Origin: Bdellovibrionaceae bacterium UBA2339 | GTDB taxonomy: Bacteria > Bdellovibrionota > Bdellovibrionia > Bdellovibrionales > JAMPXM01 | Direction of reading: 5' to 3' | Assembly (NCBI GenBank): GCA_002344785.1 | Contig: DDUL01000060.1 | Location: 3,003-67,002 of the forward strand | DNA: 64,000 nucleotides | Shown: positions 35,040-45,309 of the stretch, piece by piece | Position numbering within the stretch: the first letter of the stretch is position 1 | How the letters are laid out: each line of letters opens with the position of its first letter | The notes under the pieces: model-generated | The model's input: the letters and a program-made list of their open reading frames with translations, nothing else | The model's database searches: none | Told to the model about the DNA's origin: nothing | Made by a program: the position numbers and the translations under genes

Positions 35040-37160
35040 TCAGCCTTTGGACTCGGCCGCGCGCTTTTCCAAGTACTTTTTGTGAAGTTCTTCTTGGATG
35101 TTGCGGGGGACCGGAGCGTAACGCGCGAATTCCATTGTGAACTCGCCCTTACCTTGCGTCGAAGAACGCAGATCCGTCGAGTAGCCGAACATCTCCGTCA
35201 GCGGCACTTCCGCTGTGATGGTGACGTTGCCTTCGATGGTCTGTGTACCTTGGATGATACCGCGACGTTGGTTGATGCCGCCCATGACCGCGCCCTGATA
35301 TTCTTCGGGTGCTGTCGTTTCGAGCTTCATGATCGGTTCGAGCGCAACGGGCTGAGCCTTCATGTAGACTTCGCGAAGTGCGGCCATCGAAGCGATTTTG
35401 AACGCGAGGTACGAAGAGTCGACGTCATGGTATTGACCGTCTTTGAGCGTGACCTTCATGCCGACGATCGGGAAGCCGATCAACGGGCCTTTGGCCATCT
35501 GCTCTTGGAAGCCTTCATCCACCGCAGGAATGAATTCGCGCGGGATGCGGCCGCCGACGACTTCGTCGACGAATTCGTAAGTCTTCGGATCTTTGCCTTC
35601 TTCGACTTGAAGAGGCTCGATCGTGCCGACGACTTTCGCGTACTGACCCGAACCACCGGTTTGCTTTTTGTGCGTGTAATCGAAGTCGGTCGCGGCACCA
35701 ATGGTTTCGCGATACGCGACTTGCGGTTTACCGGCGATCACTTCGCAGTTGAACTCGCGCTTCATACGCTCGATGTAAATTTCGAGGTGAAGTTCGCCCA
35801 TACCGGAAATGATGGTTTCGTTCGACTCTTCATCGCGATGCACGCGGAAGGTCGGGTCTTCTTTGCGGAACTTCTGCAAGGCTTTGGAGAAGTTGTTGGC
35901 CGCTTCCTTGGATTTCGGCGCAACCGCCAGCGAGATCACCGCGTCGGGTACGAACATCGAGCTCATCGCCACGTTGAGGTTGCCGTCGGTGAAGGTGTCG
36001 CCTGACGAGCAATCCACGCCGAAGAGAGCCACGATATCGCCTGCCGATGCTTCTTCGATATCGACCATGTCCGAAGCATGCATGCGCACCATGCGCGGCA
36101 CTTTCACTTTGCGTTGGTTGGCCGAGTTGACGATGAAGTCGCCCTTTTTCATCGTGCCTTGGTAAACTCGCATGTAGGTGAGCTGACCGTAGCGGCCGTC
36201 GTCAAGTTTGAACGCGTAAGCGATGAGCGGCGCCTTCGGGTCGACTTTGATGGTGAACTTTTCTTCGTCTTTGTCGAGATCCAGACCGGTGTTTTCCTTC
36301 TCGGTCGGGTTCGGCAAATAGGCGGCGACGGCGTCGAGCAGTTTCTGCACGCCGCGGTTTTTGAAGGCCGAGCCACAGCAGACGGGCACGAATTTGAGTG
36401 CAATCGTTGCTTTGCGGATCGCGGCGACGATTTCGTCGTTGGTTGGCTCTTCTTCCATCAAGAACTTTTCGCCAATGCCGTCGTCGACGTCGGCGAGTTT
36501 CGCGATCAACTCTTGGCGGTACTCTTTAGCTTGCTCGAGCATGTCGGCGGGAATGTCTTTCTCAATGACGTTTTCGCCGTTGGCGCCTTCGTTGTAGTAG
36601 GCCTTCATTGTCACGAGGTCCACAACACCTGCGTGCTTTTCTTCCAAGCCGATGGGCAACTGGATCATCACGGCATTCAAGCGCAACTTGTCGCGCAATC
36701 CCTCGCAAACGCGGAAGGGGTTGGCGCCCGAGCGATCGAGTTTGTTGATGAAGGCGATGCGCGGAACGCTGTAGCGCTTCATCTGACGGTCAACGGTGAT
36801 CGACTGCGACTGCACGCCCGCGACACCGCAGAGAACGAGGATGGCGCCATCGAGAACTCGCAAGCTTCGCTCCACCTCGATGGTGAAGTCGACGTGCCCG
36901 GGAGTATCGATGAGGTTGAAGGTGATATCTTTCCAAGAGCCGTAGGTCGCGGCCGACTGGATGGTGATACCCTTTTCGCGCTCGAGATCCATGGAGTCCA
37001 TGGTGGCGCCGACGCCGTCCTTACCGCGGACTTCGTGAATCGCGTGGATGCGGCCGGTGTAAAAGAGGATGCGCTCTGAAAGCGTCGTTTTTCCTGAGTC
37101 GATGTGCGCCGAAATACCGAAGTTTCGGACCTTTTCGAGTACCCACTGTTGGTTGGCCAT
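35040..37160 (-). CDS. fusA: Elongation factor G, mitochondrial-like (spd) type
   Basis: This 706-aa translocase GTPase has G1 '[30 protein letters not shown]', then '[25 protein letters not shown]', G3 '[15 protein letters not shown]' and G4 '[11 protein letters not shown]'; the C-terminal half carries domains II-V. '[11 protein letters not shown]' and 'MDSM' replace the canonical 'MAHIDAGKTTT' and 'MDWM' and mark the mtEFG1/spdEFG group. AGGAG before ATG at 37160 supports this start over an extension to 37190. It is monocistronic, away from rpsL-rpsG and tuf. Confidence 0.95.
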   Translation of the reverse strand: MANQQWVLEKVRNFGISAHIDSGKTTLSERILFYTGRIHAIHEVRGKDGVGATMDSMDLEREKGITIQSAATYGSWKDITFNLIDTPGHVDFTIEVERSLRVLDGAILVLCGVAGVQSQSITVDRQMKRYSVPRIAFINKLDRSGANPFRVCEGLRDKLRLNAVMIQLPIGLEEKHAGVVDLVTMKAYYNEGANGENVIEKDIPADMLEQAKEYRQELIAKLADVDDGIGEKFLMEEEPTNDEIVAAIRKATIALKFVPVCCGSAFKNRGVQKLLDAVAAYLPNPTEKENTGLDLDKDEEKFTIKVDPKAPLIAYAFKLDDGRYGQLTYMRVYQGTMKKGDFIVNSANQRKVKVPRMVRMHASDMVDIEEASAGDIVALFGVDCSSGDTFTDGNLNVAMSSMFVPDAVISLAVAPKSKEAANNFSKALQKFRKEDPTFRVHRDEESNETIISGMGELHLEIYIERMKREFNCEVIAGKPQVAYRETIGAATDFDYTHKKQTGGSGQYAKVVGTIEPLQVEEGKDPKTYEFVDEVVGGRIPREFIPAVDEGFQEQMAKGPLIGFPIVGMKVTLKDGQYHDVDSSYLAFKIASMAALREVYMKAQPVALEPIMKLETTAPEEYQGAVMGGINQRRGIIQGTQTIEGNVTITAEVPLTEMFGYSTDLRSSTQGKGEFTMEFARYAPVPRNIQEELHKKYLEKRAAESKG

Positions 37161-37332
37161 GAATCTCCTCTCGTCGCGCCCCGCAGGCAAAAAAGCGTTG
37201 CCCCGGGCGATGTGGCCTCGGAATTCTGTCTTGATGTTCCGAATGAGCCAAATTCTGTAACACCTCCCCGAACCCGCGTCCAGCCTCCGCTCAGCGATTG
37301 CTTAAACCTTGCTCGGGGGATGAAATGAGAAC

Positions 37333-38823
37333 ATGTCACTGCCCATTGAATCACCCGAGGCGTGGATGGAACGGGCCGCGGAAGTCCGCGCGCAGCTGTT
37401 TGGCTTTGCGGCCTGGCGGGGCGAGCAGGAGATCGCGCTTCGGGCTATGGCCGCAGGTCGCGACGTCTTGGTGGTGATGCCGACAGGTTCGGGCAAGAGC
37501 TTGATCTACCAGGTGGCCGCGCGGGTGGTGAGGGCCGGGAGAGCCGGCGGGCTGACTTTGGTGGTTTCGCCGCTCATTGCGCTGATGCAGGACCAGTTGG
37601 CCGCGGCGCGTCGCGCGGGTTTAAAGGCCGAAGTGATCAATTCATCTTTAGCACGAGCGGAGCGCGAGCGGGTTTTGGCGGACGTTGCCAAGGGCGACGT
37701 GGAACTTTTGTTGGCGACGCCCGAGAGGTTTCGTCAGCCCGAGTTCGAAGCGGCCTTACGTGCGGCGGGTGGCGTGCGATTGCTGGCGATCGATGAGGCG
37801 CACTGTATTTCGACTTGGGGCCATGACTTCCGATTGGATTACTCGAGGCTCGGGGAAATTCGCACGCGACTCGGGCGGCCCCAGTGCGTGGCGCTGACCG
37901 CGACGGCAACGCGAGACACGCAAGATGATATTTTGCAGCAGCTCGGGATGGCGGGGGCCGAACGAGCTGTCGCGAGTGTGTGGCGCGGAAATCTGGCGAT
38001 CTCCGTGCACGGTGTGCACGGCGTGGATGAGAAGCTACGTCGCTTTGTGTTTCACCGGCATGCGAGGCCAGGGGCCTCGATCGTGTATTTTGCTTTGGTG
38101 CAGAGTTTGGAGAAGTTTGCCAACGAGGCGGCGCGCTTCGGTGAAGTGTTGATGTATCATGGTCAGTTGCCAGATCGCGTGCGGCGCCGGTCGCTGGAGA
38201 GGTTTTTGGCGGGCGACGCCGAGGTGATGTTGGCGACGCCGGCGTTTGGTTTGGGAATCGATAAGCCCGATGTGCGTTTGGTGATGCATGCGGAAATGCC
38301 GGGCTCCATGGAAGCTTACTATCAAGAAATTGGTCGCGCGGGTCGAGACGGCGAGGCGGCGGATGTGGTGGCGCTGTTTGACGGCGATGATGTGAGCATA
38401 CAGCGAGATTTTTTGAAGTGGGCGACGCCTGAGCCCGCCTTCGTGGCGGGTGTGCATCGGCTGATTGAGCGTCATGAGCTGCGCGCGCGCCAAGAGGGCT
38501 ATGATTTTCTGCGCTCGCAAATGAACTTTTATAATCGTCGCGATTTTCGCGTGGAGACTTCGGTGGCGCTGCTGGAGCGTTGGGGAGTTCTTGAGGGCCT
38601 GCGGCCTCGGGATTGGCGCATTGTCGGCGAGATTCCGCCGGAATTTTTGGATGAGGCGCGGGATCGCGAAGCGAGGGCTCGGCGGGAGCGGAAACTGCTG
38701 ATGTTGGAGAGCTATATGGCGGAGGCGCCTCGTGAGTGCCGATGGATATCGGTGGCGCGCGAGTTTGGTGAAAGTGGTCGCGAAGCGTGTGGGGTGTGCG
38801 ATGCGTGTATCGCGATTTCCTGA
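37333..38823 (+). CDS. recQ: RecQ-family ATP-dependent DNA helicase (short form)
   Basis: This 496-aa 3'-5' helicase has Walker A 'MPTGSGKSLIYQ', DEAH box 'IDEAHCISTWGHDFR' (with the RecQ-specific aromatic loop), motif III 'ALTATATRDTQDDI' and motif VI 'YYQEIGRAGRDG'. Motif V is 'TPAFGLGIDKPDVR'. The C-terminal zinc module is 'RECRW' plus 'CGVCDAC'. It ends there, with no winged-helix or HRDC extension. It reads into aat with a 23-base overlap. Confidence 0.9.
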   Translation: MSLPIESPEAWMERAAEVRAQLFGFAAWRGEQEIALRAMAAGRDVLVVMPTGSGKSLIYQVAARVVRAGRAGGLTLVVSPLIALMQDQLAAARRAGLKAEVINSSLARAERERVLADVAKGDVELLLATPERFRQPEFEAALRAAGGVRLLAIDEAHCISTWGHDFRLDYSRLGEIRTRLGRPQCVALTATATRDTQDDILQQLGMAGAERAVASVWRGNLAISVHGVHGVDEKLRRFVFHRHARPGASIVYFALVQSLEKFANEAARFGEVLMYHGQLPDRVRRRSLERFLAGDAEVMLATPAFGLGIDKPDVRLVMHAEMPGSMEAYYQEIGRAGRDGEAADVVALFDGDDVSIQRDFLKWATPEPAFVAGVHRLIERHELRARQEGYDFLRSQMNFYNRRDFRVETSVALLERWGVLEGLRPRDWRIVGEIPPEFLDEARDREARARRERKLLMLESYMAEAPRECRWISVAREFGESGREACGVCDACIAIS

Positions 38824-39514
38824 TCCGCGCGAAACCACCGCCGAGGGTGTTGTGGCCGTAGGCGGCGATTTGCAGGTGGAGACATTGCTCGACGCCTACG
38901 CGCACGGCATCTTTCCGTGGCCTCAGGAAGGCTACCCTTTACTTTGGTTTTCTCCGGCGGAGCGAGGAATTATCAATTTACGAGGTGAGTTGCGTGCGCC
39001 AGAGCGTTTTTTGCGCACGTGGCGGCGAGCGGTGTTGGGTGGCGAGGTTGAGATTCGCGTGAATTCGGCTTTTCGCGAGGTCATGGAGTCTTGTCGGGAT
39101 GCTCAGCGGCCGGGTCAGGCCGGCACTTGGATCTTGCCGCCGATGTTACCGGCCTATGTGCGCTTGCATGAAATGGGGGCCGCGCATTCTGTGGAGGCAT
39201 GGCGTGGGCCGCAGTTGATTGGCGGAGTTTATGGAGTGTGGGTGCATGGCGTGTTCAGCGGTGAGAGCATGTTTCATCGCGAGCGCGATGCGGGGAAGCT
39301 GGCGCTTTGGGCTTTGCTGTTGAAGTTGCGTGAGGCCGGTTGCGCCTTCATGGATGTGCAGATGGTGACTCCCGTGGTCGAGAGTTTTGGTGGAGTCTTG
39401 TGGCCTCGTGAGAAATACTTGGGCGAGTTGGCGGCGGCGCAATTGGCGTGGCGTGAAGGGAAAATTCGATGCGAGTGGAAGAAGGGTGTGTGGTCACCCT
39501 CAGCTACAAATTGA
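38801..39514 (+). CDS. aat: Leucyl/phenylalanyl-tRNA-protein transferase
   Basis: This 237-aa protein adds Leu/Phe to N-terminal Arg/Lys substrates for the N-end rule. Family motifs: 'FPDPRETTAEGVVAVGGDL', 'LLDAYAHGIFPWPQEGYPLLWFSPAERGII', 'GVYGVWVHGVFSGESMFHRERDAGKLAL' and 'FMDVQMVTPVVESFGG'. ATG 38801 places the start inside recQ; the longer frame begins earlier without homology. It overlaps the slyD-like gene by 46 bases. Confidence 0.93.
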   Translation: MRVSRFPDPRETTAEGVVAVGGDLQVETLLDAYAHGIFPWPQEGYPLLWFSPAERGIINLRGELRAPERFLRTWRRAVLGGEVEIRVNSAFREVMESCRDAQRPGQAGTWILPPMLPAYVRLHEMGAAHSVEAWRGPQLIGGVYGVWVHGVFSGESMFHRERDAGKLALWALLLKLREAGCAFMDVQMVTPVVESFGGVLWPREKYLGELAAAQLAWREGKIRCEWKKGVWSPSATN

Positions 39515-39993
39515 TGACGCGATCTTCGAGTGGTGAGGTCGCGCTGCTTGAAGAGCGCACACCGGAGTATCCCTTTGAGTTTGTGTTTGGCCAAGGTCAG
39601 ACCTTGCCAGCGATTGAAGCTGTGATTTTGGGAAAGACGCCGGGCTTTCAAGCTTCGATCGGCGTGGATCCCGCGCAAGCTTATGGTGAATTCGATAATG
39701 AGTTGGTGGCCGAGGTGCAGCTGGAGCAATTCGCCAACACTTCTGCGGGCACGGACGTGCAGGTCGGCATGCAGTTTTCGACGCGCGGGCCGGAGGGCGA
39801 AGAGATCACGGTGCGGGTGATTGAAGTGAGGCCTGAAGACGGCGTGGCGGTCGTGGATGGCAATCATCCGCTGGCCGGATTGGCGCTGGATATTGATCTG
39901 CAGATCCTCGACGTGCGCGCGGCGGGAGATGCGGGCCCGGATGGGAGCGAGGGGCCGGCGGAGGATGAGGATGGGAATCCGGTCCTCCATTAA
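39469..39993 (+). CDS. SlyD-like FKBP-type peptidyl-prolyl isomerase
   Basis: In this 174-aa protein the FKBP core opens 'GCVVTLSYKLMTRSSSGEVALLEERTPEYPFEFVFGQG'. An insert-in-flap domain follows with 'VDPAQAYGEFDNELVAEVQLEQF', and the core closes with 'AVVDGNHPLAGLALDIDLQILDVR'. These are SlyD hallmarks; the acidic C-terminal tail lacks the His/Cys metal-binding region of E. coli SlyD. It is a cytoplasmic folding helper. The start overlaps aat. Confidence 0.88.
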   Translation: MRVEEGCVVTLSYKLMTRSSSGEVALLEERTPEYPFEFVFGQGQTLPAIEAVILGKTPGFQASIGVDPAQAYGEFDNELVAEVQLEQFANTSAGTDVQVGMQFSTRGPEGEEITVRVIEVRPEDGVAVVDGNHPLAGLALDIDLQILDVRAAGDAGPDGSEGPAEDEDGNPVLH

Positions 39994-40167
39994 GCTGGGC
40001 TCGTTGCGTGGTTGTGCGGGTGGGCTCGAGGTGGGCTAAGTGCGGGAATCCTCGGGCGAAGTTTTGTTATTCCATACTAAATTTTGACGCTGCGGTGAGC
40101 ACCTGGGGCCGAAGATGTGGCCGGGGTCTTCATGGGCTTTGTGAGCGGCTTGAGTGAGTGCGCCGGA

Positions 40168-41394
40168 TTAGAAAGGTCGCAACCGGCGAAGCCATGTCGA
40201 GGTGGAGGCCGCGTCCGAGATTCGGCGCTGCCACTGAGCCTTGAGACTTTCGAGATCTTCAAATGCGTCATGTCCTTCTTCGATGCGGCCACCTGGCCGG
40301 TGGACTCGAAGGCCGACTTCGCGAGAGTCCGTCACGACGCCGATGGGGCGTACATGCCATTCTTTGAGTTGTGCGATGTGCTCTTGCGCCTGATCAGGTG
40401 CGATGGCGAAGAGCAGTTCGTATTCGTCGCCAGCTTGCTTGTAGCGGAAGATCTCTTTTTCGCTGAGATCGGCGACGGCGGGATGGCGGTGGATCATGGA
40501 GGCATCGACGGTGATCTGCACGCCAGAGGCGAGGGCCATTCGGTGTAGATCGCGAAGAATGCCATCGCTGATGTCCATGCACGCACGCGGCGTGATGTTC
40601 GAGGCGGACATGGCGCGCTGGAGATCTGTGCGGGGATGTGGTCGGCGATAATGTTGGATGGCGTTTTGGTGCTCGGGCTTGAGATGTGAAAGATTGAAGT
40701 GAGGGGCTTGCTCGGGTTGTTCGCGATGCAGTTGTTCGAGCAGGTGCAGGCCGCGTAGACCTCGGCCCAGAGATCCGCTTGCGAAGATGAGGTCGCCGAC
40801 TTGCGCTTGGCTGCGCAGCCAGGGCGAGCCTTGCGCGGGCAGTTCGCCGAAGGCGGTGACGTCGATGCAGAGTGGACCTCGGGTGCGTGTGAGGTCGCCG
40901 CCAGCGATGTCGACGTTTTCCATGCGCGCGAGGTTGTGGGCGCCACGGAAGAAGTCGCGCAGGAAGTTTTGGCATTGATCGTAGGGCCATGCTTCGGGGA
41001 CGGCGACGGAGATGGTGACGGCGACGTTGATTGCGCCCATGGCGACGATGTCGCTCATGGGGCGGGCGAGGGCTTTGTAGCCGATGTCTTCGGCGGGCGA
41101 GAGATGAAGTTCGAAGTGGCGATGTTCAACGCTCAAGTCCGAGGCGAGCACGACAGGGCGACCCGAGGGGATGATGACGGCGGCGTCATCGCCGATGCCG
41201 ATGGCGAGGCGAGGCGGGCGCACGCGAGGTAAGGGCGCGAGCACCTCGTTGAGTAAAGTGTCTTCGAGTTGAGCGCCGCGGAACAGGCGCGCTTGCCAAG
41301 CGACATCTTGGAGATCGCGGACCAAGTTGGTGAGCTCGGCCGAGCCGGAGGAAGGGGAGTGATGCGGAGAGGTGGTGGAGCTTTGAGACATCAT
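40168..41394 (-). CDS. thiL: Thiamine-monophosphate kinase
   Basis: This 408-aa protein is longer than the usual ~325. PurM-like ATP-binding motifs: 'AIGIGDDAAVI', 'VLASDLSVEHRHFELHLSPAEDIGYKALARPMSDIVAMGA' (ThiL: D.lvEg.HF......d.G.kalavNlSDiaAMGa), 'NVDIAGGDLTRTRGPLCIDVTAFGE' and 'ACMDISDGILRDL'. It phosphorylates TMP to TDP. Extra length is an N-terminal ~50-aa segment and a basic C-terminal tail. It may serve the ThDP-requiring E1 enzyme at 24-26 kb. Confidence 0.92.
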   Translation of the reverse strand: MMSQSSTTSPHHSPSSGSAELTNLVRDLQDVAWQARLFRGAQLEDTLLNEVLAPLPRVRPPRLAIGIGDDAAVIIPSGRPVVLASDLSVEHRHFELHLSPAEDIGYKALARPMSDIVAMGAINVAVTISVAVPEAWPYDQCQNFLRDFFRGAHNLARMENVDIAGGDLTRTRGPLCIDVTAFGELPAQGSPWLRSQAQVGDLIFASGSLGRGLRGLHLLEQLHREQPEQAPHFNLSHLKPEHQNAIQHYRRPHPRTDLQRAMSASNITPRACMDISDGILRDLHRMALASGVQITVDASMIHRHPAVADLSEKEIFRYKQAGDEYELLFAIAPDQAQEHIAQLKEWHVRPIGVVTDSREVGLRVHRPGGRIEEGHDAFEDLESLKAQWQRRISDAASTSTWLRRLRPF

Positions 41395-41513
41395 GTCACT
41401 TCATCCTGTTCGCAGCTGCAGCGGGGGTCAATATTTGTTGGATCGCCGTAGTGAAGAAGTGGCAGGTGCCTTTCGCGTTGACGGTGCGAGTTGTGCTGCG
41501 TAAGTGGGAAGAC

Positions 41514-42146
41514 ATGATGAAGCTGCGCGAAGGTGAATTGAATTTGGGTGCCGAGCCCTTGGTGGCTTTGCAAGTTTGGTTGAACGAAGCTGTTCAGGCG
41601 GGGCTGCCGGAGCCGACGGCGATGAATTTGGCGACCGTGGATGCCGAAGGGCAGCCGAGTTCGCGAATCGTGTTGCTCAAAGGTATTGGCTCGGGCGGCG
41701 GTGGTCCGGGTGAGGCCGGCTTGGAGTTTTACACCAATTATGAGTCGCGAAAATCTCAGCACTTGTTGAATGAGCCGCGGGCCGCGCTGTGTTTTCATTG
41801 GGTGGCGATGCGACGGCAAGTTCGCGTTGAAGGTGTCGTGCAGAAGCTGACGCCTGAGGAGAATGAGACTTACTTTCAAACGCGGCCTCGAGAGTCGCGC
41901 TTGGGGGCGTGGTCGTCGCCGCAGAGTCGCGAAGTTGCAAGTCGCGAAGATTTATTGGCGAAAGTGAAAGAGATCGAAGCGAAGTTTGGCGCGACGGGTC
42001 CTGTGCCTTGTCCGCCATTCTGGGGTGGCTGGCGTTTGCGCCCGCATCGTGTGGAGTTTTGGGAAGAGCGCCCGCATCGCTTGCATGAGCGCGTGTTGTT
42101 TGTGCGCCAGGGTGGCGGTTGGGTGAGTTCGCGATTGGCGCCCTGA
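41514..42146 (+). CDS. pdxH: Pyridoxine/pyridoxamine 5'-phosphate oxidase
   Basis: This 210-aa FMN enzyme makes PLP. Motifs: 'EPTAMNLATVDAEGQPSSRIVLLKGI', 'LEFYTNYESRKSQHLLNEPRAALCFHW', 'RQVRVEGVVQKL', 'FQTRPRESRLGAWSSPQS' and the C-terminal 'WGGWRLRPHRVEFWEERPHRLHERVLF'. Length with ATG 41514 (GGAAG upstream) matches the family's ~213 aa, so the extra 21 codons of open frame are excluded. Confidence 0.95.
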   Translation: MMKLREGELNLGAEPLVALQVWLNEAVQAGLPEPTAMNLATVDAEGQPSSRIVLLKGIGSGGGGPGEAGLEFYTNYESRKSQHLLNEPRAALCFHWVAMRRQVRVEGVVQKLTPEENETYFQTRPRESRLGAWSSPQSREVASREDLLAKVKEIEAKFGATGPVPCPPFWGGWRLRPHRVEFWEERPHRLHERVLFVRQGGGWVSSRLAP

Positions 42147-42184
42147 TTGGGGTTGCCTGTGGCTTGCCGTCGGATCGTTGTGCC

Positions 42185-42541
42185 TTAGCCGGGTGGCCAG
42201 CCGAGTGTGCGGCCGCCGAGAATATGAAAATGCAAATGATAGACGGTTTGTCCGCCATCGCTGTTGGTGTTGGCGACGACGCGAAAGCCCGTTTCTTTGA
42301 TGCCGAGTTGCTCGGCGAGTTTTGGAATGACACTCATCATGTGACCGAGCAGCGCGGAGTCTGAGGCGGTGATCTCGGCCATCGAGCGGATGGGGCGTTT
42401 GGGAATCAGCAGAACGTGAACCGGAGCCTGCGGTGAGATGTCGTGGAAGGCGAGGCAGTGCTCGTCTTCAAAGGCGATGCGGGCAGGGATTTCTTTGCGA
42501 ATGATTTTGCTAAAGATGGTGTCGGTGTTCGGCGCGTTCAT
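42185..42541 (-). CDS. HIT-family (HinT-like) nucleotide hydrolase
   Basis: This 118-aa protein opens '[44 protein letters not shown]' and carries the histidine triad '[11 protein letters not shown]', the HinT/PKCI signature. It hydrolyses adenosine phosphoramidates. ATG at 42541 matches the family N-terminus; the 8-codon extension to a GTG is not needed. Confidence 0.93.
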   Translation of the reverse strand: MNAPNTDTIFSKIIRKEIPARIAFEDEHCLAFHDISPQAPVHVLLIPKRPIRSMAEITASDSALLGHMMSVIPKLAEQLGIKETGFRVVANTNSDGGQTVYHLHFHILGGRTLGWPPG

Positions 42542-42606
42542 GCCGAGTAGGATTTCGCGAAACACGTGGGTGTGGCAAGCGTTGATGAGTTGCAGACGCG
42601 CGGAGA

Positions 42607-44397
42607 TTAGCGTGGACCTTTAGAGCGGGAGCGACGGGTTTGAGTGCCCGCGGGCTCGCGCTGAGGGGCCGACGATTTTTTAGACGCGTTGTTGAAGGAA
42701 GAGTGGCGTGTGGGCTTGGTGCGCGACTTCGTGCTGCTGGTGGTGGGGAGCAAGTCCGTAAAAGAGGGAGCGCGATCGGCGTTCATGTTGCGAACTTGTT
42801 CGAGGCTGGAGTCGAGGCTCGCGAGGCGAGGATCGTCGTCGAGGCCGGTGTTGGCCATATGTTGGCGAAGGCCTTTGAGTCGGCGCGCATAATCTTGCGC
42901 GGCCACGGCCATCGAAGCGCGGCGATCAGGTGCGAGACGATTCACCCAAGCGAGCCACAGATCTGTGCGCCGCACTTCAAGTTCGATGGCGGCGGCGGTG
43001 ATGGCGGCGAAATCGCTTTGCAGCGCCATGTGCACGCTGTTGAACGCGGCTGGGTGGAGTGGGATTTCGGCTGTGAGTGTGTCGTCGGAGCCGGAGTTGG
43101 GGTCGGAGTTGGGGTCGGAATCGGAGATGGAGTTGGGGTCGGAGTTGGGGCGGGCCTGCTCAATGTGTGATTCGAGAGTGGGGTAGGTGCGCGTCCAAAA
43201 TTTTTGCAGCAAGATTGCGGCGAGTTTGGGGTCGCGATTGAGTTGCTCGTCCACTTGAGTGAGTTGCAATTTGGACTCTTCGATGAGGGCGAGGATTTCG
43301 GCGTGGTGAGCGAGGGCCTCGATGCGCGCTTGGTGCTGGCGTGTGGTCTCGTCGATGTGGCGGCCTGAGGCTTTGCCGCGATCAGCGAACTGAGCGACGA
43401 GTTTGTATTCGCGAGCGACGTCGAGCCAAATCTGCGCGGGCAGTTGGATGTGTTCGGCGGCGGGTTGGCGCTCGCCGAGGTGGTGTTGGATGAGGCTTTG
43501 CACTTTCACGTGAGTTCGCTCGATTTGCGCGAGGAACTCGAGGCGATCTAAGCCTTGGGGTGCGAGGAAAAGTGCGAAGGCCGTCATCGCGGCGACTCCG
43601 ACGCCGGTGAAGCTGTGCAGGTAGGCGGCTTCCCATCGAGGGCCGACGCCATATTCGATTTTGAGTGCGAGGCGCGCGAAGAAAAGTCCCAGAACGGCAG
43701 AGAGCGCCAGCAGAGCTTCATGGGCGTTTTGCAGATCGATGCCGGTTGCGTGGTCGAGAGTTTGCGAAGTGGCGCGTGCGATGGCGAGCCAAATCAGAGA
43801 GATGCAGCCGATGGACCATGCGATGGGGAGGCTTCGATCACGTTCGCGCGATTTGGCATGAAAGGTCACCCAGGTGGCCGCGAGGCCAAGGCCGACCAGC
43901 CATTCGAGTGAACCGAATCTGAGACCTGCGGGCTCGGCCAACACGAAGCTGAGTTCGGTGAGAAGCAAAATGCTGGCGGCGATCGACAAGAAGGCGAACA
44001 GGCTCAAGCCCCAAGTGAGTGCGATGCCAAAACCTGCGACAGCGATGCCTGCGGCGACGGCGTGCATGCGCCGCGATTCGACGGCGGCGGTGGTGACGAT
44101 TCTTTGGCGTTCGCTTTGTGTGACGGCGGGCGCGTAGTTCGCGCCGGATTTGTACAAGTCGAGTTTTGAGGTGATGGGACCGCGCGCGAAGGTTGCGGAC
44201 ATGAGCGTAATGCCAAGCAGGAGGGGGACTGCGAGATTGGCGGCGATCACCCAGGACTTGGCGCCACGCTCGCGCGCTGAGGCGGCAAAGAGATCGAGTG
44301 CCAACATGCTCATCATCAGCAACGACAGCGCCGCGAAGATGAGAAGCGAGGAATTCGAACTCATTTCAGCGAGGTTGAAATTCTCAATTTGAGTCAT
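42607..44397 (-). CDS. Multi-TM membrane protein with long cytosolic/periplasmic helical domain
   Basis: In this 596-aa protein residues about 15-290 contain roughly eight hydrophobic helices (e.g. '[23 protein letters not shown]', '[23 protein letters not shown]', '[17 protein letters not shown]'). A long charged alpha-helical region (about 300-520) follows, interrupted by a Asp-Pro-Asn-Ser repeat stretch, then a Lys/Arg/Ser-rich tail. AAGGGG lies upstream of ATG 44397. No catalytic motif is recognised. It is an accessory membrane protein of unknown role. Confidence 0.65.
   Translation of the reverse strand: MTQIENFNLAEMSSNSSLLIFAALSLLMMSMLALDLFAASARERGAKSWVIAANLAVPLLLGITLMSATFARGPITSKLDLYKSGANYAPAVTQSERQRIVTTAAVESRRMHAVAAGIAVAGFGIALTWGLSLFAFLSIAASILLLTELSFVLAEPAGLRFGSLEWLVGLGLAATWVTFHAKSRERDRSLPIAWSIGCISLIWLAIARATSQTLDHATGIDLQNAHEALLALSAVLGLFFARLALKIEYGVGPRWEAAYLHSFTGVGVAAMTAFALFLAPQGLDRLEFLAQIERTHVKVQSLIQHHLGERQPAAEHIQLPAQIWLDVAREYKLVAQFADRGKASGRHIDETTRQHQARIEALAHHAEILALIEESKLQLTQVDEQLNRDPKLAAILLQKFWTRTYPTLESHIEQARPNSDPNSISDSDPNSDPNSGSDDTLTAEIPLHPAAFNSVHMALQSDFAAITAAAIELEVRRTDLWLAWVNRLAPDRRASMAVAAQDYARRLKGLRQHMANTGLDDDPRLASLDSSLEQVRNMNADRAPSFTDLLPTTSSTKSRTKPTRHSSFNNASKKSSAPQREPAGTQTRRSRSKGPR
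43092..43150. repeat. Asp-Pro-Asn-Ser coding repeats
   Basis: GGAGTTGGGGTC-type 12-bp units, partly degenerate, encode DPNS repeats on the minus strand inside the 596-aa membrane protein gene. Confidence 0.8.
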
Positions 44398-44750
44398 TCG
44401 CTGAATCCCCTTACGACGGTTCTCGTCGCTGCCTGATTCGATTCGCCGCGAAGTGTTCACGTTCCGTGCGGGAATCTTTGTGTTCTTGAAGAACTTTTCG
44501 GCTGCTGGACGGAAGTCCTGGAGGCAGTGTCTTGGGAATTCACAATTTCGGGTGGATTTTGAAACACCCCTCTTGGGGCGAGGGCGGCAATTTCGATGCT
44601 TTTGTCGAACTTATAGCGAACCAATTTGAGATCGGGGATTTTGCGCGGCGTCTGGCTTGAATTCATGCAGCTGCATTGTTAGGCAGCTACTTCGTCGTTC
44701 GTGAGTTTGTGGGTTCGTGGGTTGGTTCGTGGATTCGCCGGGAGGGCTAA
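44398..44750. other. 353-bp divergent intergenic region
   Basis: Holds a hairpin (CCCC-TCTT-GGGG near 44566-44577) and a run of GTTCGTGG-like direct repeats at about 44707-44735 just before the next gene. A 69-codon minus-strand frame (44457-44666) has no ribosome binding site and is not called. Promoters for the two divergent genes are expected here. Confidence 0.45.
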
Positions 44751-45167
44751 ATGGCAAAGTCGATTTGGGGCGCACGCGTGTGGATTTTGGCGAGCGTCGC
44801 TGTTTTGGCTGTGAGTGTGGCGCTCAGTGGCCGCGGTCAAGCGGGTGAGAGCACGCCGTGTATGTCGGAGCCGGATGCGCGGGCCACGTTCAAAGGTCAT
44901 ATTGATGATCTGCTTCGTCAGGTGGATGAACAGTGGGGCATTGGTGTTTGCCAAGCTGAACATGAAACTGTGTGGGACGACGAAGTCTGTGTGCAGCGAG
45001 CCGACGTTGAGGCCGCCGCTGAAACTTTGCAGTGGCAGGCCACTGCGCAGAACTTCACGTCGACTTCATTTTTGAATTGGTATTGCGCGCCGGCTGCTGA
45101 ATGCTGGCTGTATGCGGCGATGTCTTGCACGGGTGAAGTCGAACTTCGTCACGACGGCGAAGAGTGA
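44751..45167 (+). CDS. Secreted Cys-containing hypothetical protein
   Basis: This 138-aa protein starts at ATG 44751 after GGGAGGG. A signal peptide (about 1-31, 'VWILASVAVLAVSVALSGRGQAG') precedes a domain with six Cys ('TPCMSE', 'GVCQAE', 'EVCVQR', 'WYCAPAAECWLY', 'SCTGEV'). The even Cys count suggests three disulphides in the periplasm or outside. Family not recognised. Confidence 0.68.
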   Translation: MAKSIWGARVWILASVAVLAVSVALSGRGQAGESTPCMSEPDARATFKGHIDDLLRQVDEQWGIGVCQAEHETVWDDEVCVQRADVEAAAETLQWQATAQNFTSTSFLNWYCAPAAECWLYAAMSCTGEVELRHDGEE

Positions 45168-45309
45168 GCTTGCGCTTTTAGATGGCGCGGGAGCGTGTGA
45201 GATTTCGGTTTGTGCTCGGTTGTGGGAAGTTTTTGTTTGAGACCAGAGGGCTCGCCATGAGGCGGCCCTTTTGTTTTTTGGGTCAGTTTGTGTGTTGAGG
45301 GAGACATCC

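Noticed and set aside
35031..37079. Two plus-strand frames (324 and 333 codons) opposite fusA
   Set aside because: They mirror EF-G codons (Phe/Val/Asp/Arg-rich, no domains) and have no ribosome binding sites.
44457..44666. 69-codon minus-strand frame upstream of the 596-aa membrane protein
   Set aside because: No ribosome binding site and no recognisable sequence; it sits in the divergent promoter region.
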